Made by a program: the position numbers and the translations under genes. From Acidobacteriota bacterium (GTDB taxonomy: Bacteria > Acidobacteriota > Terriglobia > Terriglobales > Acidobacteriaceae), in NCBI GenBank assembly GCA_021846985.1, contig JAJZVX010000010.1:53071-117070 (forward strand): 64,000 nucleotides of DNA. The letters are read 5' to 3'. Shown here piece by piece: positions 55,734-63,625 of this stretch (the stretch's first letter is position 1; every line of letters starts with the position of its first letter). The notes under the pieces were generated by a model, which saw nothing but the letters and a program-made list of their open reading frames with translations, searched no databases and was not told the DNA's origin.

Positions 55734-57812
55734 TCACCAGACCCGGCAGGGATGAGGGCTGACCATTTTGTCGGCCTGCTTGCAGTGGAAGCTGGCGGCG
55801 AAGGCGGGCAGATCCTGGAGAACGGAGTTGGTGCGGTATTCGTCGGGGGCGTGGGGATTGTCGAGGGCCTGACTGCGCAACTGTTCGGGGCGGGTCTGGG
55901 TGCACCACTGTTGCGCGTAGGCGATCCAGAAGCGCTGGTCGGGTGTATAGCCGTCCATGGTGGCGTGCATGTTGAGGTGCGCGGCCTGAGCCTGGTCCTG
56001 CCAGGCTATCCAAGCCAGCCAGAGGCCGCCCAGGTCGGCGAGGTTTTCGCCCAGGGTGAGCTTGCCGTTCAGGTGAACACCGGGAACGGCCTCGATGGCG
56101 TCGTACTGGTTGATCATGCACGCGGCGCGCTGGTTGAATTTGTCTTCGTCCTGCCTGGTCCACCAGTCCTTGAGGTTGCCGTCCTTGTCGTACTGGCGGC
56201 CCTCGTCGTCGAAGCCGTGGGTGAGCTCGTGGCCAATGGTCGAACCCATGTCGCCGTAATTGGCGGCAGCATCTTCCTTGCCGCTGAAGAAGGGCGGCTG
56301 GAAGTAGCCGGCGGGGAAGTTGACATTGTTCATCTGAGGGTCGTAGTAAGCGTTGACGGTGGGCGGAGTCATATCCCATTCGCCCTTGTCGACGGGCTTG
56401 CCGATCTTGGCCAGGTCGCGGGCGACCTCGAAGTTGCGGGCGCGCATCTGGTTGCCCAGCGCATCGCCGCGGACGATGTTGAGCTTGGAGTAGTCGCGCC
56501 ACTTGTCGGGATAGCCGATCTTGTTCATGACGGCGAGGAGTTTTTGCCTGGCTTTGACCTTGGTGGCGGCGCTCATCCAGTCCAGGCCGTCGATGTCCTT
56601 GTCCATGGCTTTTTCGATGGCCAGGGTCATGGCGAGGGCCTGCTGTTTTTCCGCGGGCGGGAAGTATTGGGCCACATAAACCTGGCCGAGGGCCTCGCCG
56701 AGCTCGTGATCGACGCGGCTGGTGCAGCGCTTCCAGCGTGCCTGCTGTTTTTCGGCGCCGTTCAGGATGTGGGCGTAGAAGTTCCAGGATTCGTGGTCGA
56801 AGCTTGCGGGCAGGCTGGTGCCGGCGTATGCGTGGAGGAGCTGCCAGCGAAGATAGGTGCGGATGTGGGCGATGGGGGTATCGGCCACCAGGGTGTTGAA
56901 CTCGGCGAAGAACTTCGGCTCCATGTCGTTGGCCTTGCCGGCGGCGGGCGCATGAGCGGCGGCGAGGTAGTCGGCAAGAGAGAAGTGGGTGAGCAGCTCT
57001 TCCATGCCGGCGACGGTGGTGGGGTGATTGAGGTTTTGTGGATCGCGCTGTTCGGTGATGGTGAGTGAAGCCTTGGCGAGGCGTGTTTCGATGGCCAGCA
57101 CGGTGGCGGCGTCGCTGGCGGCCTGCGGCTCAGACTCGCCGGCCAGCGTGAAGATCTTCTGAACGTGGGCGACGTACTGGCGCCGCTGTTTCATGCTCTT
57201 GGCATCGGTGCGGGTGTAATAGTCGCGCTCCGGCAGGCCCAGGCCGCCAGCCCCGTAGAAGGCGATCATCTGGCTGGAGCGGGCAAAATCCGGTCCTGAG
57301 CCCATGCTGAAGAAGGCGTTCACGCCGATGGCGTGCAGATGGGCGAGCAGAACGGGCAGTCCGGCGGAAGACTGAAGCGCGACGATGCGGTCCAGCTCCG
57401 GCTGCAGGGGCGCGAGGCCGCGCTTGTCCATGGCGGCGGTATCCATGCAACTGGCGTACTCATCGCCGATCTTCTGCTCATTGGGCGTGCGTGCGGACGA
57501 GGGTATGGCGGCAGCTTCGAGAATCTGGCGCAGATGAAGGCGATTGAGCTCGTACAGCTCGGTGAAGCGGCCGTAGGCGGCCTGATCGGCAGGCAGCGGA
57601 TTGCGCTTGAACCAGCCGTTGCAGCTATAGCGGTAAAAGTTCTGGCAAGGATCAACAGATTTGTCGATGAGCGAGGGATCGAAGACATGCAGCGCGGGCT
57701 TGCGGGCGGCTGGAGCGGCGGCGTTCTGGCAGAGGACCGGGGTGGCGATGAAAACGAAAATACAGGTGGCGAAGAAGCAATGAGAAGCGATGCCGGTGCG
57801 GAACATGCCCAA
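55734..57812 (-). CDS. Exported M13-family zinc endopeptidase (neprilysin-like)
   Basis: A 692-residue metallopeptidase with a signal peptide (about residues 1-28). The zinc motif HELTH in STIGHELTHGFDDEG, the third ligand in ENLADLGG, NAYYDPQMNNVNFPAG and the C-terminal CRVW tail place it in family M13 (PepO-like). Expected to act in the periplasm or outside on short peptides. Acidobacteria often carry several M13 genes; here it stands alone, divergent from ndk. Cysteines at both ends may form disulfides as in other members. Confidence 0.92.
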   Translation of the reverse strand: MGMFRTGIASHCFFATCIFVFIATPVLCQNAAAPAARKPALHVFDPSLIDKSVDPCQNFYRYSCNGWFKRNPLPADQAAYGRFTELYELNRLHLRQILEAAAIPSSARTPNEQKIGDEYASCMDTAAMDKRGLAPLQPELDRIVALQSSAGLPVLLAHLHAIGVNAFFSMGSGPDFARSSQMIAFYGAGGLGLPERDYYTRTDAKSMKQRRQYVAHVQKIFTLAGESEPQAASDAATVLAIETRLAKASLTITEQRDPQNLNHPTTVAGMEELLTHFSLADYLAAAHAPAAGKANDMEPKFFAEFNTLVADTPIAHIRTYLRWQLLHAYAGTSLPASFDHESWNFYAHILNGAEKQQARWKRCTSRVDHELGEALGQVYVAQYFPPAEKQQALAMTLAIEKAMDKDIDGLDWMSAATKVKARQKLLAVMNKIGYPDKWRDYSKLNIVRGDALGNQMRARNFEVARDLAKIGKPVDKGEWDMTPPTVNAYYDPQMNNVNFPAGYFQPPFFSGKEDAAANYGDMGSTIGHELTHGFDDEGRQYDKDGNLKDWWTRQDEDKFNQRAACMINQYDAIEAVPGVHLNGKLTLGENLADLGGLWLAWIAWQDQAQAAHLNMHATMDGYTPDQRFWIAYAQQWCTQTRPEQLRSQALDNPHAPDEYRTNSVLQDLPAFAASFHCKQADKMVSPHPCRVW

Positions 57813-57904
57813 GACTCTAGCAGATCCGGGCCGCGCAGCGCAGTGGCGCCGGGCGGCGATTACAATGACGAAGGCAGCACGAATTTTCCCCAGGAGCAGA
57901 AACC

Positions 57905-58321
57905 GTGGCGCAGCGCACCTTCAGCATTATCAAGCCGGATGCGGTCCGGAAGGGATTTACCGCAGCCATTCTGGCTGACATAGAGCGGGCCGGCTTCCAA
58001 ATTGTGGCCATCAAGAAGCAGTCGATTTCCAAGGAGCAGGCCCAGGGATTCTATGCGGTGCATGCGGGCAAGCCGTTCTTCGAGGGGCTGTGCGCGTTTA
58101 TGTCGTCGGGGCCGCTGGTGCTGATGGTGCTGGAGAAGGAGAACGCCATCGCCGATCTGCGCAGGGTGATGGGAGCGACAAATCCGGCCAACGCGGAAGA
58201 AGGCACGATCCGGAAGAAATATGCGGAATCGATCGGCCAGAATGCGATTCACGGCTCGGATGCCGAAGAGACCGCGGCCTTCGAGACCGGCTACTGGTTT
58301 GCGGGATACGAACTGATCTAG
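57905..58321 (+). CDS. ndk: Nucleoside diphosphate kinase
   Basis: Transfers phosphate between nucleoside triphosphates and diphosphates through a phosphohistidine in the NAIHGSD motif. [15 protein letters not shown] and [20 protein letters not shown] are the usual flanking blocks. 138 residues. GTG start at 57905 with AGGAG about 9 nt upstream. It lies convergent with the glycosyltransferase gene and is followed by a hairpin with a T-run. Confidence 0.95.
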   Translation: MAQRTFSIIKPDAVRKGFTAAILADIERAGFQIVAIKKQSISKEQAQGFYAVHAGKPFFEGLCAFMSSGPLVLMVLEKENAIADLRRVMGATNPANAEEGTIRKKYAESIGQNAIHGSDAEETAAFETGYWFAGYELI

Positions 58322-58336
58322 GGAAGGGAAGAAAAG

Positions 58337-58386
58337 GCCGCGTCTGGCCCGCGTTTTGGTCGAGCGCAGACGGCGCGGCATCTTTT
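58337..58386 (+). terminator. Terminator of ndk
   Basis: GCCGCG/CGCGGC and TCTG/CAGA arms (58337-58346 and 58367-58379, with a 3-nt bulge) followed by TCTTTTT. It lies 16 bases after the ndk stop. Confidence 0.65.
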
Positions 58387-58414
58387 TGCGCGCGGGCAGG
58401 GCAGGAGGGTGCGG

Positions 58415-59188
58415 CTACTCCTTGCCGTGGGCGATCCACCATGCCTTGATGAACTTCCAGTGGATGTAGACCGAGTGATTGAGGTGAAGTAACAGGCCTT
58501 CGCGGCCGTCGAGAAAACCGAGGCGAAAAACGTAGTTATAGAGGAAGGTGGCGGCGGGGTTGGCAACGGCATTCCAGAGAAACAGGAAGAGGAACTTGCT
58601 GGTGCGGCCATCACGGGCCAGCAGTTGGGCAATCTCGGAGCTGTAGCGGTTCATGTGCTCGAGATAGACCACCAGGTTGGGGTAGGCGTAGTGAAGCATA
58701 TTGTGGTGGAGCCTGCCCGTGGGCCCGGTGAACTGCGGCGTGGAGTGAGGGCCGACGCCTTCGCTGAGGCGGGCGGCGCCGCGCTTGAAGAGGCGCAGTT
58801 TGCGGTCCGGATAGAAGCCGCCGTGGCGCATCCAGCGGCCGAAGATCAGGTTGAGGCGGGGAATCCAGTAGGCATCGAAGCGAGGCTCGCGCGAGAGCAG
58901 GTCGCGCATCTCCTGCTGGAGGGCGGGTGAGAGCACTTCGTCGGCGTCAAGGAGGAGAATCCAGTCGGAGGTGCAAAGGTCAAGAGCGACATTTTTCTGT
59001 TCGCCGTGGCCTTCGAAGTCGTGGTAGCTGGTTCTGGCGCCGAAGGACTGGGCGATCTCGATGGTGCGGTCCCGGGAACCTGAGTCAACGAGGATGATTT
59101 CGTCGGCCCAACGGACACTTTCGAGGGTACGGGGCAGGTTTGCTTCCTCGTTCATGGCGATCATGGCGACGGAAAGTGTCTTGTGCAT
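58415..59188 (-). CDS. Glycosyltransferase family 2 (WaaE/KdtX-like)
   Basis: A 257-residue GT-A fold glycosyltransferase. It begins SVAMIAMNEEANLPRTLESV, then the sugar-nucleotide block EIILVDSGSRDRTIEIA, the DxD equivalent LLLDADEVL, and the WaaE-like YWIPRLNLIFGRWMRHGGFYPDRKLRLF. The similarity suggests lipopolysaccharide or other surface-glycan glucosylation. ATG 59188 is the conserved start; upstream sequence in frame is not protein-like. A C-terminal hydrophobic/amphipathic stretch (FLFLFLWNAVANPAATFLYNYVF) may associate with the membrane. Confidence 0.87.
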   Translation of the reverse strand: MHKTLSVAMIAMNEEANLPRTLESVRWADEIILVDSGSRDRTIEIAQSFGARTSYHDFEGHGEQKNVALDLCTSDWILLLDADEVLSPALQQEMRDLLSREPRFDAYWIPRLNLIFGRWMRHGGFYPDRKLRLFKRGAARLSEGVGPHSTPQFTGPTGRLHHNMLHYAYPNLVVYLEHMNRYSSEIAQLLARDGRTSKFLFLFLWNAVANPAATFLYNYVFRLGFLDGREGLLLHLNHSVYIHWKFIKAWWIAHGKE

Positions 59189-59263
59189 CGAGAAAAGGAT
59201 ACATGTTCGTCCCGGCCGTGATATTGTGGCTGCCAACAAAACCAACATCCGCAGAGGTGCAGA

Positions 59264-59480
59264 ATGGGTGCATACGAAATGGCCGTGATTGCGTTGCTGA
59301 CAGGCGTGGCATGGTCGTTTGGCGGCATCGATTGCTGTGAGCCAGGCGGCCCACAAGCGGGGCCTCCTGCGAGGGCCGCGGCTGTTCCCCGGCCTGTTTC
59401 TGGGACCGGTGTTTGCCGTGCTGGTGCTCATTGTCTATCCTCCTGAGGATGTGAGGCGCGAAGACGCAGGAGCGGCATGA
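59264..59480 (+). pseudogene. Small two-helix membrane protein, broken by a one-base frameshift
   Basis: The first frame from ATG 59264 (GAGGTG 5 nt upstream) encodes YEMAVIALLTGVAW. A TTT run at 59318-59320 then shifts the frame. Removing one T gives a continuous 71-residue protein: a first hydrophobic helix, the segment SQAAHKRGLLRGPRLFPGL, a second helix (LFLGPVFAVLVLIVYPP) and an acidic/charged end, stopping at 59478-59480. The product looks like a small integral membrane protein of unknown role. It is not listed as intact because the frame breaks. Confidence 0.5.
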
Positions 59481-59723
59481 AGCGCGGAGGGCGCGGCGCA
59501 GACGAGCGGCAAGCGGAGCGCAGGCCAGGCCGCTCCAAGCGCGTTCTGCTGCGCATCGGGGGCGGCGGTGGGTCCAGCATGAGAGACGCGCGGGCTGTGT
59601 TGCTGCATCTCCGCAGCCGTCTTTTGCATCCACTCCATAGCGCCGCCAATTCATTCCCCGCGGCGGCGGAACTCATCCACGAAATTCCAAGCATCCGGAA
59701 ACCGGAAGCCCCAAGGAGGGATT

Positions 59724-60155
59724 ATGGCAAGCAAGGCAAGTGCGGTTTGGACAGGTTCACTGAAGGAAGGCAAAGGCACCATGTCGACGGCGACGGGCGT
59801 GCTGAACAACGCCAATTATTCGTTCGCCACGCGGTTTGAGGGCGCTAATTCCGGCACCACCCCCGAGGAGATGATTGCGGCGGCGCACGCGAGCTGCTAT
59901 TCGATGGCGCTGGGCGCGGTTCTGGGCGGATCGGGACTGACGCCGGAGAAGATCGAGACCACGGCCGCCGTGACGCTGGCCAAGGTGGGCGACGGCTTTG
60001 CCGTGACACGGATCGCGCTGACGACGACCGCTAAGGTGCCGGGCGCGAGCAAGGAAGTGTTTGACAAGGCAGCGGCCGACGCCAAGGTGGGCTGCCCCAT
60101 CTCGAAACTCTTTGCCAACAACACGGAGATCGTTCTGGACGCCACTTTAGAGTAG
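59724..60155 (+). CDS. OsmC-family peroxiredoxin
   Basis: Organic hydroperoxide-reducing thiol protein. The two reactive cysteines are in AAHASCYSMAL and KVGCPISKL, and the N-terminus VWTGSLKEGKGTMSTATGVL matches OsmC rather than Ohr subfamily outline. 143 residues. AAGGAGG lies 4-5 nt before ATG 59724, a very strong ribosome binding site. It is cytoplasmic and stands alone, followed by a G/C-rich hairpin. Confidence 0.92.
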   Translation: MASKASAVWTGSLKEGKGTMSTATGVLNNANYSFATRFEGANSGTTPEEMIAAAHASCYSMALGAVLGGSGLTPEKIETTAAVTLAKVGDGFAVTRIALTTTAKVPGASKEVFDKAAADAKVGCPISKLFANNTEIVLDATLE

Positions 60156-60184
60156 CTTGACTTTCGTACATCGAGGCGCACTCC

Positions 60185-60216
60185 GCGCGGCCGGTCCATC
60201 TTGTGGCCGGCCGCGC
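60185..60216 (+). terminator. Hairpin after the OsmC gene
   Basis: Perfect 10-bp GC-rich stem (60185-60194 with 60207-60216), 12-nt loop, and a short ATTT after it. It lies 30 bases beyond the stop; a weak or factor-assisted terminator. Confidence 0.6.
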
Positions 60217-60275
60217 GCATTTCCAGATGCATATCACCTGATTACTCCGCCACGTCCGGCATCGGCTATCATGCG

Positions 60276-60677
60276 TCAACCTTCACTCATGGTGGAAATG
60301 GAGCGTGAACACGCTCCGGTTCTCCTTGACCAGAGGACTGACGACCACCTTGGGGCCGCGCTTCTTGGCTGTGAGAGCATCGCGATCTCTCCCTTTTGCC
60401 GCTGCCGCCTCCAGGCGGTCAGGCGCGAGGAGTAGAGGCCCTCGCGGCGCAGCAGGGCGCCGATCGCGCCGGAATCCTGTGCGGCATCGGCCTGATCGAG
60501 GATCGAGCGCTTATATTCGGCGGTGAAGCTGCGTCGGCGCGGACGGGCGATCACCTCGGAATCGGGTGCGGGCGGATGGGAGACGGTCGGCGCGGCGCCC
60601 GCTGGGTTGGCAACTTCTCCGCTACGCTCCGAAGTTGCCAACCCAGCGAAAGGAATGATGCTCTTGGTTCTGCTCAT
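60276..60677 (-). pseudogene. Broken IS3-type transposase OrfA
   Basis: The helix-turn-helix block RRRSFTAEYKRSILDQADAA and LLRREGLYSSRLTAWRRQRQKG are typical of HTH_Tnp_1-type OrfA proteins. After about residue 100 the true reading continues one frame over (AKKRGPKVVVSPLVKEN) and then stops; downstream orfA and all of orfB are missing. Near the N-terminus the frame runs through a palindrome with 16-bp arms (60601-60647) that reads GLATSERSGEVANPA, foreign to normal OrfA. Non-functional. Confidence 0.75.
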
Positions 60678-60744
60678 GAGAGTGAATTTGCTTTCCCCGC
60701 CCTACAGTAATTGTTGAGGGGCTACTTGTCTCACTGATGTTGGC
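60528..60744. repeat. 217-bp inverted repeat, copy A
   Basis: Matches 61482-61698 in reverse complement over 217 bases with no gap and two visible mismatches. It spans the IS left end and the first part of orfA. Confidence 0.85.
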
Positions 60745-60753
60745 ACAGAGGGT

Positions 60754-61156
60754 AACCGCCGAAACCTCGAGGTTTGATCAAGTGGTGCTCATGTTGACCA
60801 TACCCAGTGCCGTCTTGAGAGCACTGAGCCTTTCGTTCAAGAGGATCGGAAGTGGACTCCTCCGTCGAATGCGTGCGCTTCAGAAAATGCAAACGCCCGA
60901 CCGTCCTTCGGTGATCGGAAAGGTAACACGTTTCCGCGCCAGCGTCAGTGACGGCCTTTCGCCAGCCAAAGTGCCTCAGATGATGATATGGCCGTGGAGA
61001 ATCTGTGGATTTTCGGCTCAACGGGCTTGGTACAACATTTTGGGAGAAGGCAGGGAATTCGGGCGACTTTAGGGCACTGGAGAGATTTGAGGGGTCACAG
61101 GTAAATACATCATTCTAAGATATTTATATGAATACACTGGACTTAGATAAAACAAT
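60754..61156. other. Region between IS remnant and tRNA-Leu, no gene
   Basis: About 400 bases. Frames on both strands lack ribosome binding sites and known domains. AT-richer sequence near 61100-61130 flanks the tRNA 3' end. Confidence 0.4.
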
Positions 61157-61243
61157 TGGTGCCGAAGAAGGGACTCGAACCCCCACACCCTTGCGAGTAC
61201 ATGGACCTGAACCATGCGCGTCTGCCAATTCCGCCACTTCGGC
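61157..61243 (-). tRNA. tRNA-Leu (anticodon CAG)
   Basis: On the minus strand, the acceptor stem GCCGAAG pairs with CTTCGGC, followed by A-CCA encoded at 61157-61160. Anticodon stem CATGG/CCATG encloses the loop TTCAGGT, giving anticodon CAG. The T-arm reads GGGTTCGAGTCCC-type and a long variable arm fits tRNA-Leu. An apparent protein frame over it is a translation of the tRNA. It is flanked by IS remnants, a usual setting for tRNA-linked accessory DNA. Confidence 0.95.
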
Positions 61244-61481
61244 GCGGGACATAGGCTCAGCTCTCATTGCTGAACCGGCAACAGCTTTGAGTCTCGCAAA
61301 TGCTGGGCCTTGTGTCAAATTTCACTCTCTTCCAATACAAGATGAGCCTGAAGGGTGGGATTGATTCCGACACAAGATGCGCCTGAAGGGTTAGGCATGC
61401 TGGAGATTGAACATCGGCGTGCATGAAGCAGAGAAGTTGAGTTTGGGAGCGATTGGCCGGTTCGTCGAGGCCAGCCCTCTG
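61244..61481. other. Spacer downstream of the tRNA-Leu 5' end
   Basis: The tRNA promoter should lie here on the minus strand. A short direct repeat, acaagatg-gcctgaaggg, occurs twice (around 61337-61357 and 61371-61391). No gene. Confidence 0.4.
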
Positions 61482-61698
61482 GCCAACATCAGTGAGACAA
61501 GTAGTCCCTCAACAATTACTGTAGGGCGGGGAAAGCAAATTCACTCTCATGAGCAGAACCAAGAGCATCATTCCTTTCGCTGGGTTGGCAACTTCGGAGC
61601 GTAGCGGAGAAGTTGCCAACCCAGCGGGCGCCGCGCCGACCGTCTCCCATCCGCCCGCACCCGATTCCGAGGTGATCGCCCGTCCGCGCCAACGCAGC
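61482..61698. repeat. 217-bp inverted repeat, copy B (IS left end and start of orfA)
   Basis: Reverse complement of 60528-60744. An orfA start at 61549 on the plus strand runs MSRTKSIIPFAG and is broken at about 61698, where it meets copy C head to head. Confidence 0.85.
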
Positions 61699-61742
61699 GG
61701 AAGAAGTACTTGTCTTGATTGTGCTCATTAAAGTGAGATTTC

Positions 61743-61804
61743 TTTCCCCGCCCTACAGTAATTGTTGAGGGGCTACTTGTCTCACTGATGTTGGCACAGA
61801 GGGT
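61743..61804. repeat. IS left-end fragment, copy C
   Basis: 62 bases identical to 60692-60753, in the same orientation. The sequence before it (61700-61742) resembles a diverged orfA start on the minus strand (MSTIKTSTSSA), so this is the end of a related but distinct element copy. Confidence 0.8.
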
Positions 61805-61912
61805 TCTTCCGCAGCGAGCGAAATTGTTGAGTCCCCTGAACGCGAAAAAGCCGCCAGCGACATTTGCCTTCTGGCAGCTAAGCGGCTCTCCGTTCGCGTT
61901 GCAAAAACTCTT

Positions 61913-61936
61913 CATGTTGGTATTTTATACAACATG
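61913..61936. promoter_or_regulatory. Palindrome catgttg-N10-caacatg, candidate operator
   Basis: Perfect 7-bp arms around an AT-rich 10-nt centre, 10 bases beyond the regulator gene's stop. Its core GTTG-N10-CAAC recurs with the same spacing upstream of the gene (62745-62762). Could also act as a transcript end. Confidence 0.45.
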
Positions 61937-61946
61937 AATTGTATCG

Positions 61947-62603
61947 TCAACGCAACTTGTACTGAATCTCCACTACCTCGCCTATAATTTGGCTATCCAG
62001 TACATCTTCTGTCTTATAGAACCCACTCGTCGGAACAACTTGAAATTGCTTCCGGACGGGAACCGAGAAGCCGCCGTCCTTAAGTTCCTTGCGGTCGCCC
62101 TCGAACCTACGCAACTCTTTGATTCTGCGGACCGTCGTGGTTATAGTCTTGTCATCATCTACAAGTCGAACCCCATATAGCCTGCCAGGTCGAAAGAGGT
62201 GGGGTGGCGCGGTGATCACTGTTGCACCCTCCGGGATCTCGGGGGACATGGAATCGTCCGGCATGCGCAATGCCTTTGCGTCTTCCCCGAAGTCGTGATC
62301 AACGGGAAGCGCCGGCCTCAAGGGATCATCAACCCACGGTATCCAGAACACGGTATGCACCGGCTTCGCCAGTGATGTCTCCATAAAGATTTCCGAGACA
62401 GTTACTTGAAGCGCATCGGCGATGCGTCGAATTGATTCCGGAGAGTACCCGACTCGGCCATTTTCGAGCTTGCTCAGGTTGTGAAAGTCAACCTTGGCTG
62501 CACTTGCAAGCTGTCGCAGTGTCAAGCTTCGCTCCTTGCGGATGGCTCGAATACGCGCCCCTACAACAGGGTCACCACGACGCTTTTGCGGAGTAACATC
62601 CAT
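61947..62603 (-). CDS. XRE-family regulator with LexA/S24-like C-terminal domain
   Basis: A 218-residue phage-repressor-like protein. Residues about 15-72 form an XRE helix-turn-helix (RIRAIRKERSLTLRQLASAAKVDF, LENGRVGYSPESIRRIADAL). Residues about 95-215 resemble the S24/LexA fold, with the nucleophile-type Ser118 in MPDDSMSPEIPEG. The position of the catalytic Lys (LexA VKRL) reads VRRI, Lys to Arg (residue 159), and no Ala-Gly cleavage site precedes the domain, so self-cleavage is doubtful. ATG 62603 is chosen; AAGGA lies just ahead. Promoter and candidate operators lie upstream. Confidence 0.8.
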   Translation of the reverse strand: MDVTPQKRRGDPVVGARIRAIRKERSLTLRQLASAAKVDFHNLSKLENGRVGYSPESIRRIADALQVTVSEIFMETSLAKPVHTVFWIPWVDDPLRPALPVDHDFGEDAKALRMPDDSMSPEIPEGATVITAPPHLFRPGRLYGVRLVDDDKTITTTVRRIKELRRFEGDRKELKDGGFSVPVRKQFQVVPTSGFYKTEDVLDSQIIGEVVEIQYKLR

Positions 62604-62694
62604 TCCTTGGCGCCCTCCCAAGCGCTTCAATAGAGTACCACCTAAGCTCAACCATCTTTCTAGAAAATTGGCATGCATTACAACACATGCGAAC

Positions 62695-62723
62695 AGAATA
62701 TCTTTGCGAGTTGGGCTTGACAA
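62695..62723 (-). promoter_or_regulatory. Sigma-70-type promoter of the XRE regulator
   Basis: On the minus strand TTGTCA (62723-62718), 17-nt spacer, TATTCT (62700-62695). It gives a leader of roughly 85 nt before ATG 62603. A TTGACA on the plus strand overlaps the -35 region and may drive divergent transcription. Confidence 0.55.
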
Positions 62724-62744
62724 GACAACTCTCATTAACCTAAA

Positions 62745-62762
62745 GTTGTTCTCAAATACAAC
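62745..62762. promoter_or_regulatory. Candidate operator GTTG-N10-CAAC
   Basis: Lies about 22 bases upstream of the -35 box of the regulator promoter and shares half-sites and spacing with the palindrome beyond the gene (61916-61933). Confidence 0.4.
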
Positions 62763-63100
62763 AATACATCGCATGCCAACTTGCCACCATGACGCGCTGA
62801 TAGGACCTCTATCACGGGAACCCCTTGCAGCCGGGCACAGCGCCAGCCCGTTCGCCAGTCGGCGGAGCACGGCACAGACGCGGCACCCCAGGAGGAGCTG
62901 TGAGAGACGGCGTCGGCCGTCGCTCCCCACCCATCTGGGCCAGTACCTCAGAGAGGTTGCTCTCTTGGCTGTGTACCCTACGACCCCGTTCCTGGTTGAA
63001 GTCCCCCCTATGGAACGGCTATCGGACGGCAATGCAACCGACAACTTGCCGATACTCTACCGTCAACTGGACACCAGGCACTCCTATACAGGACATCATC

Positions 63101-63472
63101 ATGGGCCAATCATTCAGGGACCTAATCGTCTGGCAACGCGCCATCAGCTTGACCCTGGCCATCTACAAGCTCACCGAGGCTTTTCCTCCCTCCGAGCGGT
63201 ATGGCCTGACGGATCAGTTACGCCGTGCAGCGGTCTCCATCGCCAGCAATATCGCGGAGGGTTACGGCCGGTCGACTCGGGGCGAGTACCTGCAATTCCT
63301 CGGGCATGCCCGAGGCTCGAACTGCGAGGTCGAGACGCAGTTGGTGATCGTTGCGGCGCTTGGACTCGGGGTGGAGTCAAACCGCGCAACCGCGGAGAAG
63401 CTGTGCGCGGATGTGAGTCGCCTGCTTCGCGGCTTGATGCAATCGCTGCGTTCCAGTGCCTCCGGCTCCTAG
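63101..63472 (+). CDS. Four-helix-bundle (S23-like) protein
   Basis: A 123-residue protein with the family motif FRDLIVWQRAISLTLAIYKLTEAFPPSERYGLTDQLRRAAVSIASNIAEGYGR, then EYLQFLGHARGSNCEVETQL. Such proteins were first seen in 23S rRNA intervening sequences and are common as free-standing genes of unknown role; the same fold is used by the accessory protein of diversity-generating retroelements, but no reverse transcriptase is seen here. ATG 63101 has only a weak ribosome binding site. It lies near the XRE regulator but on the other strand. Confidence 0.88.
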   Translation: MGQSFRDLIVWQRAISLTLAIYKLTEAFPPSERYGLTDQLRRAAVSIASNIAEGYGRSTRGEYLQFLGHARGSNCEVETQLVIVAALGLGVESNRATAEKLCADVSRLLRGLMQSLRSSASGS

Positions 63473-63625
63473 TCCCTTTGTCGCATTTCGAGGCAGCACG
63501 TTTGGCCTGTTCGCCTACTCGGATTTCAAAAACATCGTTCACACAACTCATCACTCCTCTCGCTCTGTCCCTCTGTCCCTTCGTCCCTTCTTCTTTGATG
63601 ACTCTTGATTTTGGAGGCTTTATCC

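Larger units (their letters stand above)
60276..60753 (-). mobile_element. Remnant of an IS3-type insertion sequence (copy A)
   Basis: Contains the start of an IS3-type orfA and the element's left end. The terminal 62 bases (60692-60753) are repeated exactly at 61743-61804. Neither an orfB integrase gene nor the other end is present, so it is a deletion remnant. Its orientation is opposite to copy B. Confidence 0.7.
62604..63100. other. Intergenic region with regulator promoter
   Basis: About 500 bases between the divergent regulator and four-helix-bundle genes. The first 160 are AT-rich and hold the promoter and operator listed; the rest shows no gene and no clear promoter for the plus-strand gene. 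Confidence 0.5.

Noticed and set aside
59435..59638. Minus-strand frame beginning MEWMQKTAAEMQQHSPRVSHA
   Set aside because: Start region is protein-like but there is no ribosome binding site, and the rest is Ala/Pro/Arg-rich filler overlapping the small membrane protein's end.
60731..61072. Overlapping frames on both strands between the IS remnant and tRNA-Leu
   Set aside because: No ribosome binding site, no domain, and part of each lies in the IS end repeat.
61124..61364. Small protein frames on both strands over tRNA-Leu (e.g. AEVAELADAHGSGPCTRKGVGVRVPSS)
   Set aside because: These are the well-known translation of a tRNA-Leu gene; the cloverleaf is complete.
63101..63472. Four-helix-bundle protein as part of a diversity-generating retroelement
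   Set aside because: No reverse transcriptase, template/variable repeat or target gene is visible; the free-standing S23-like family explains it.
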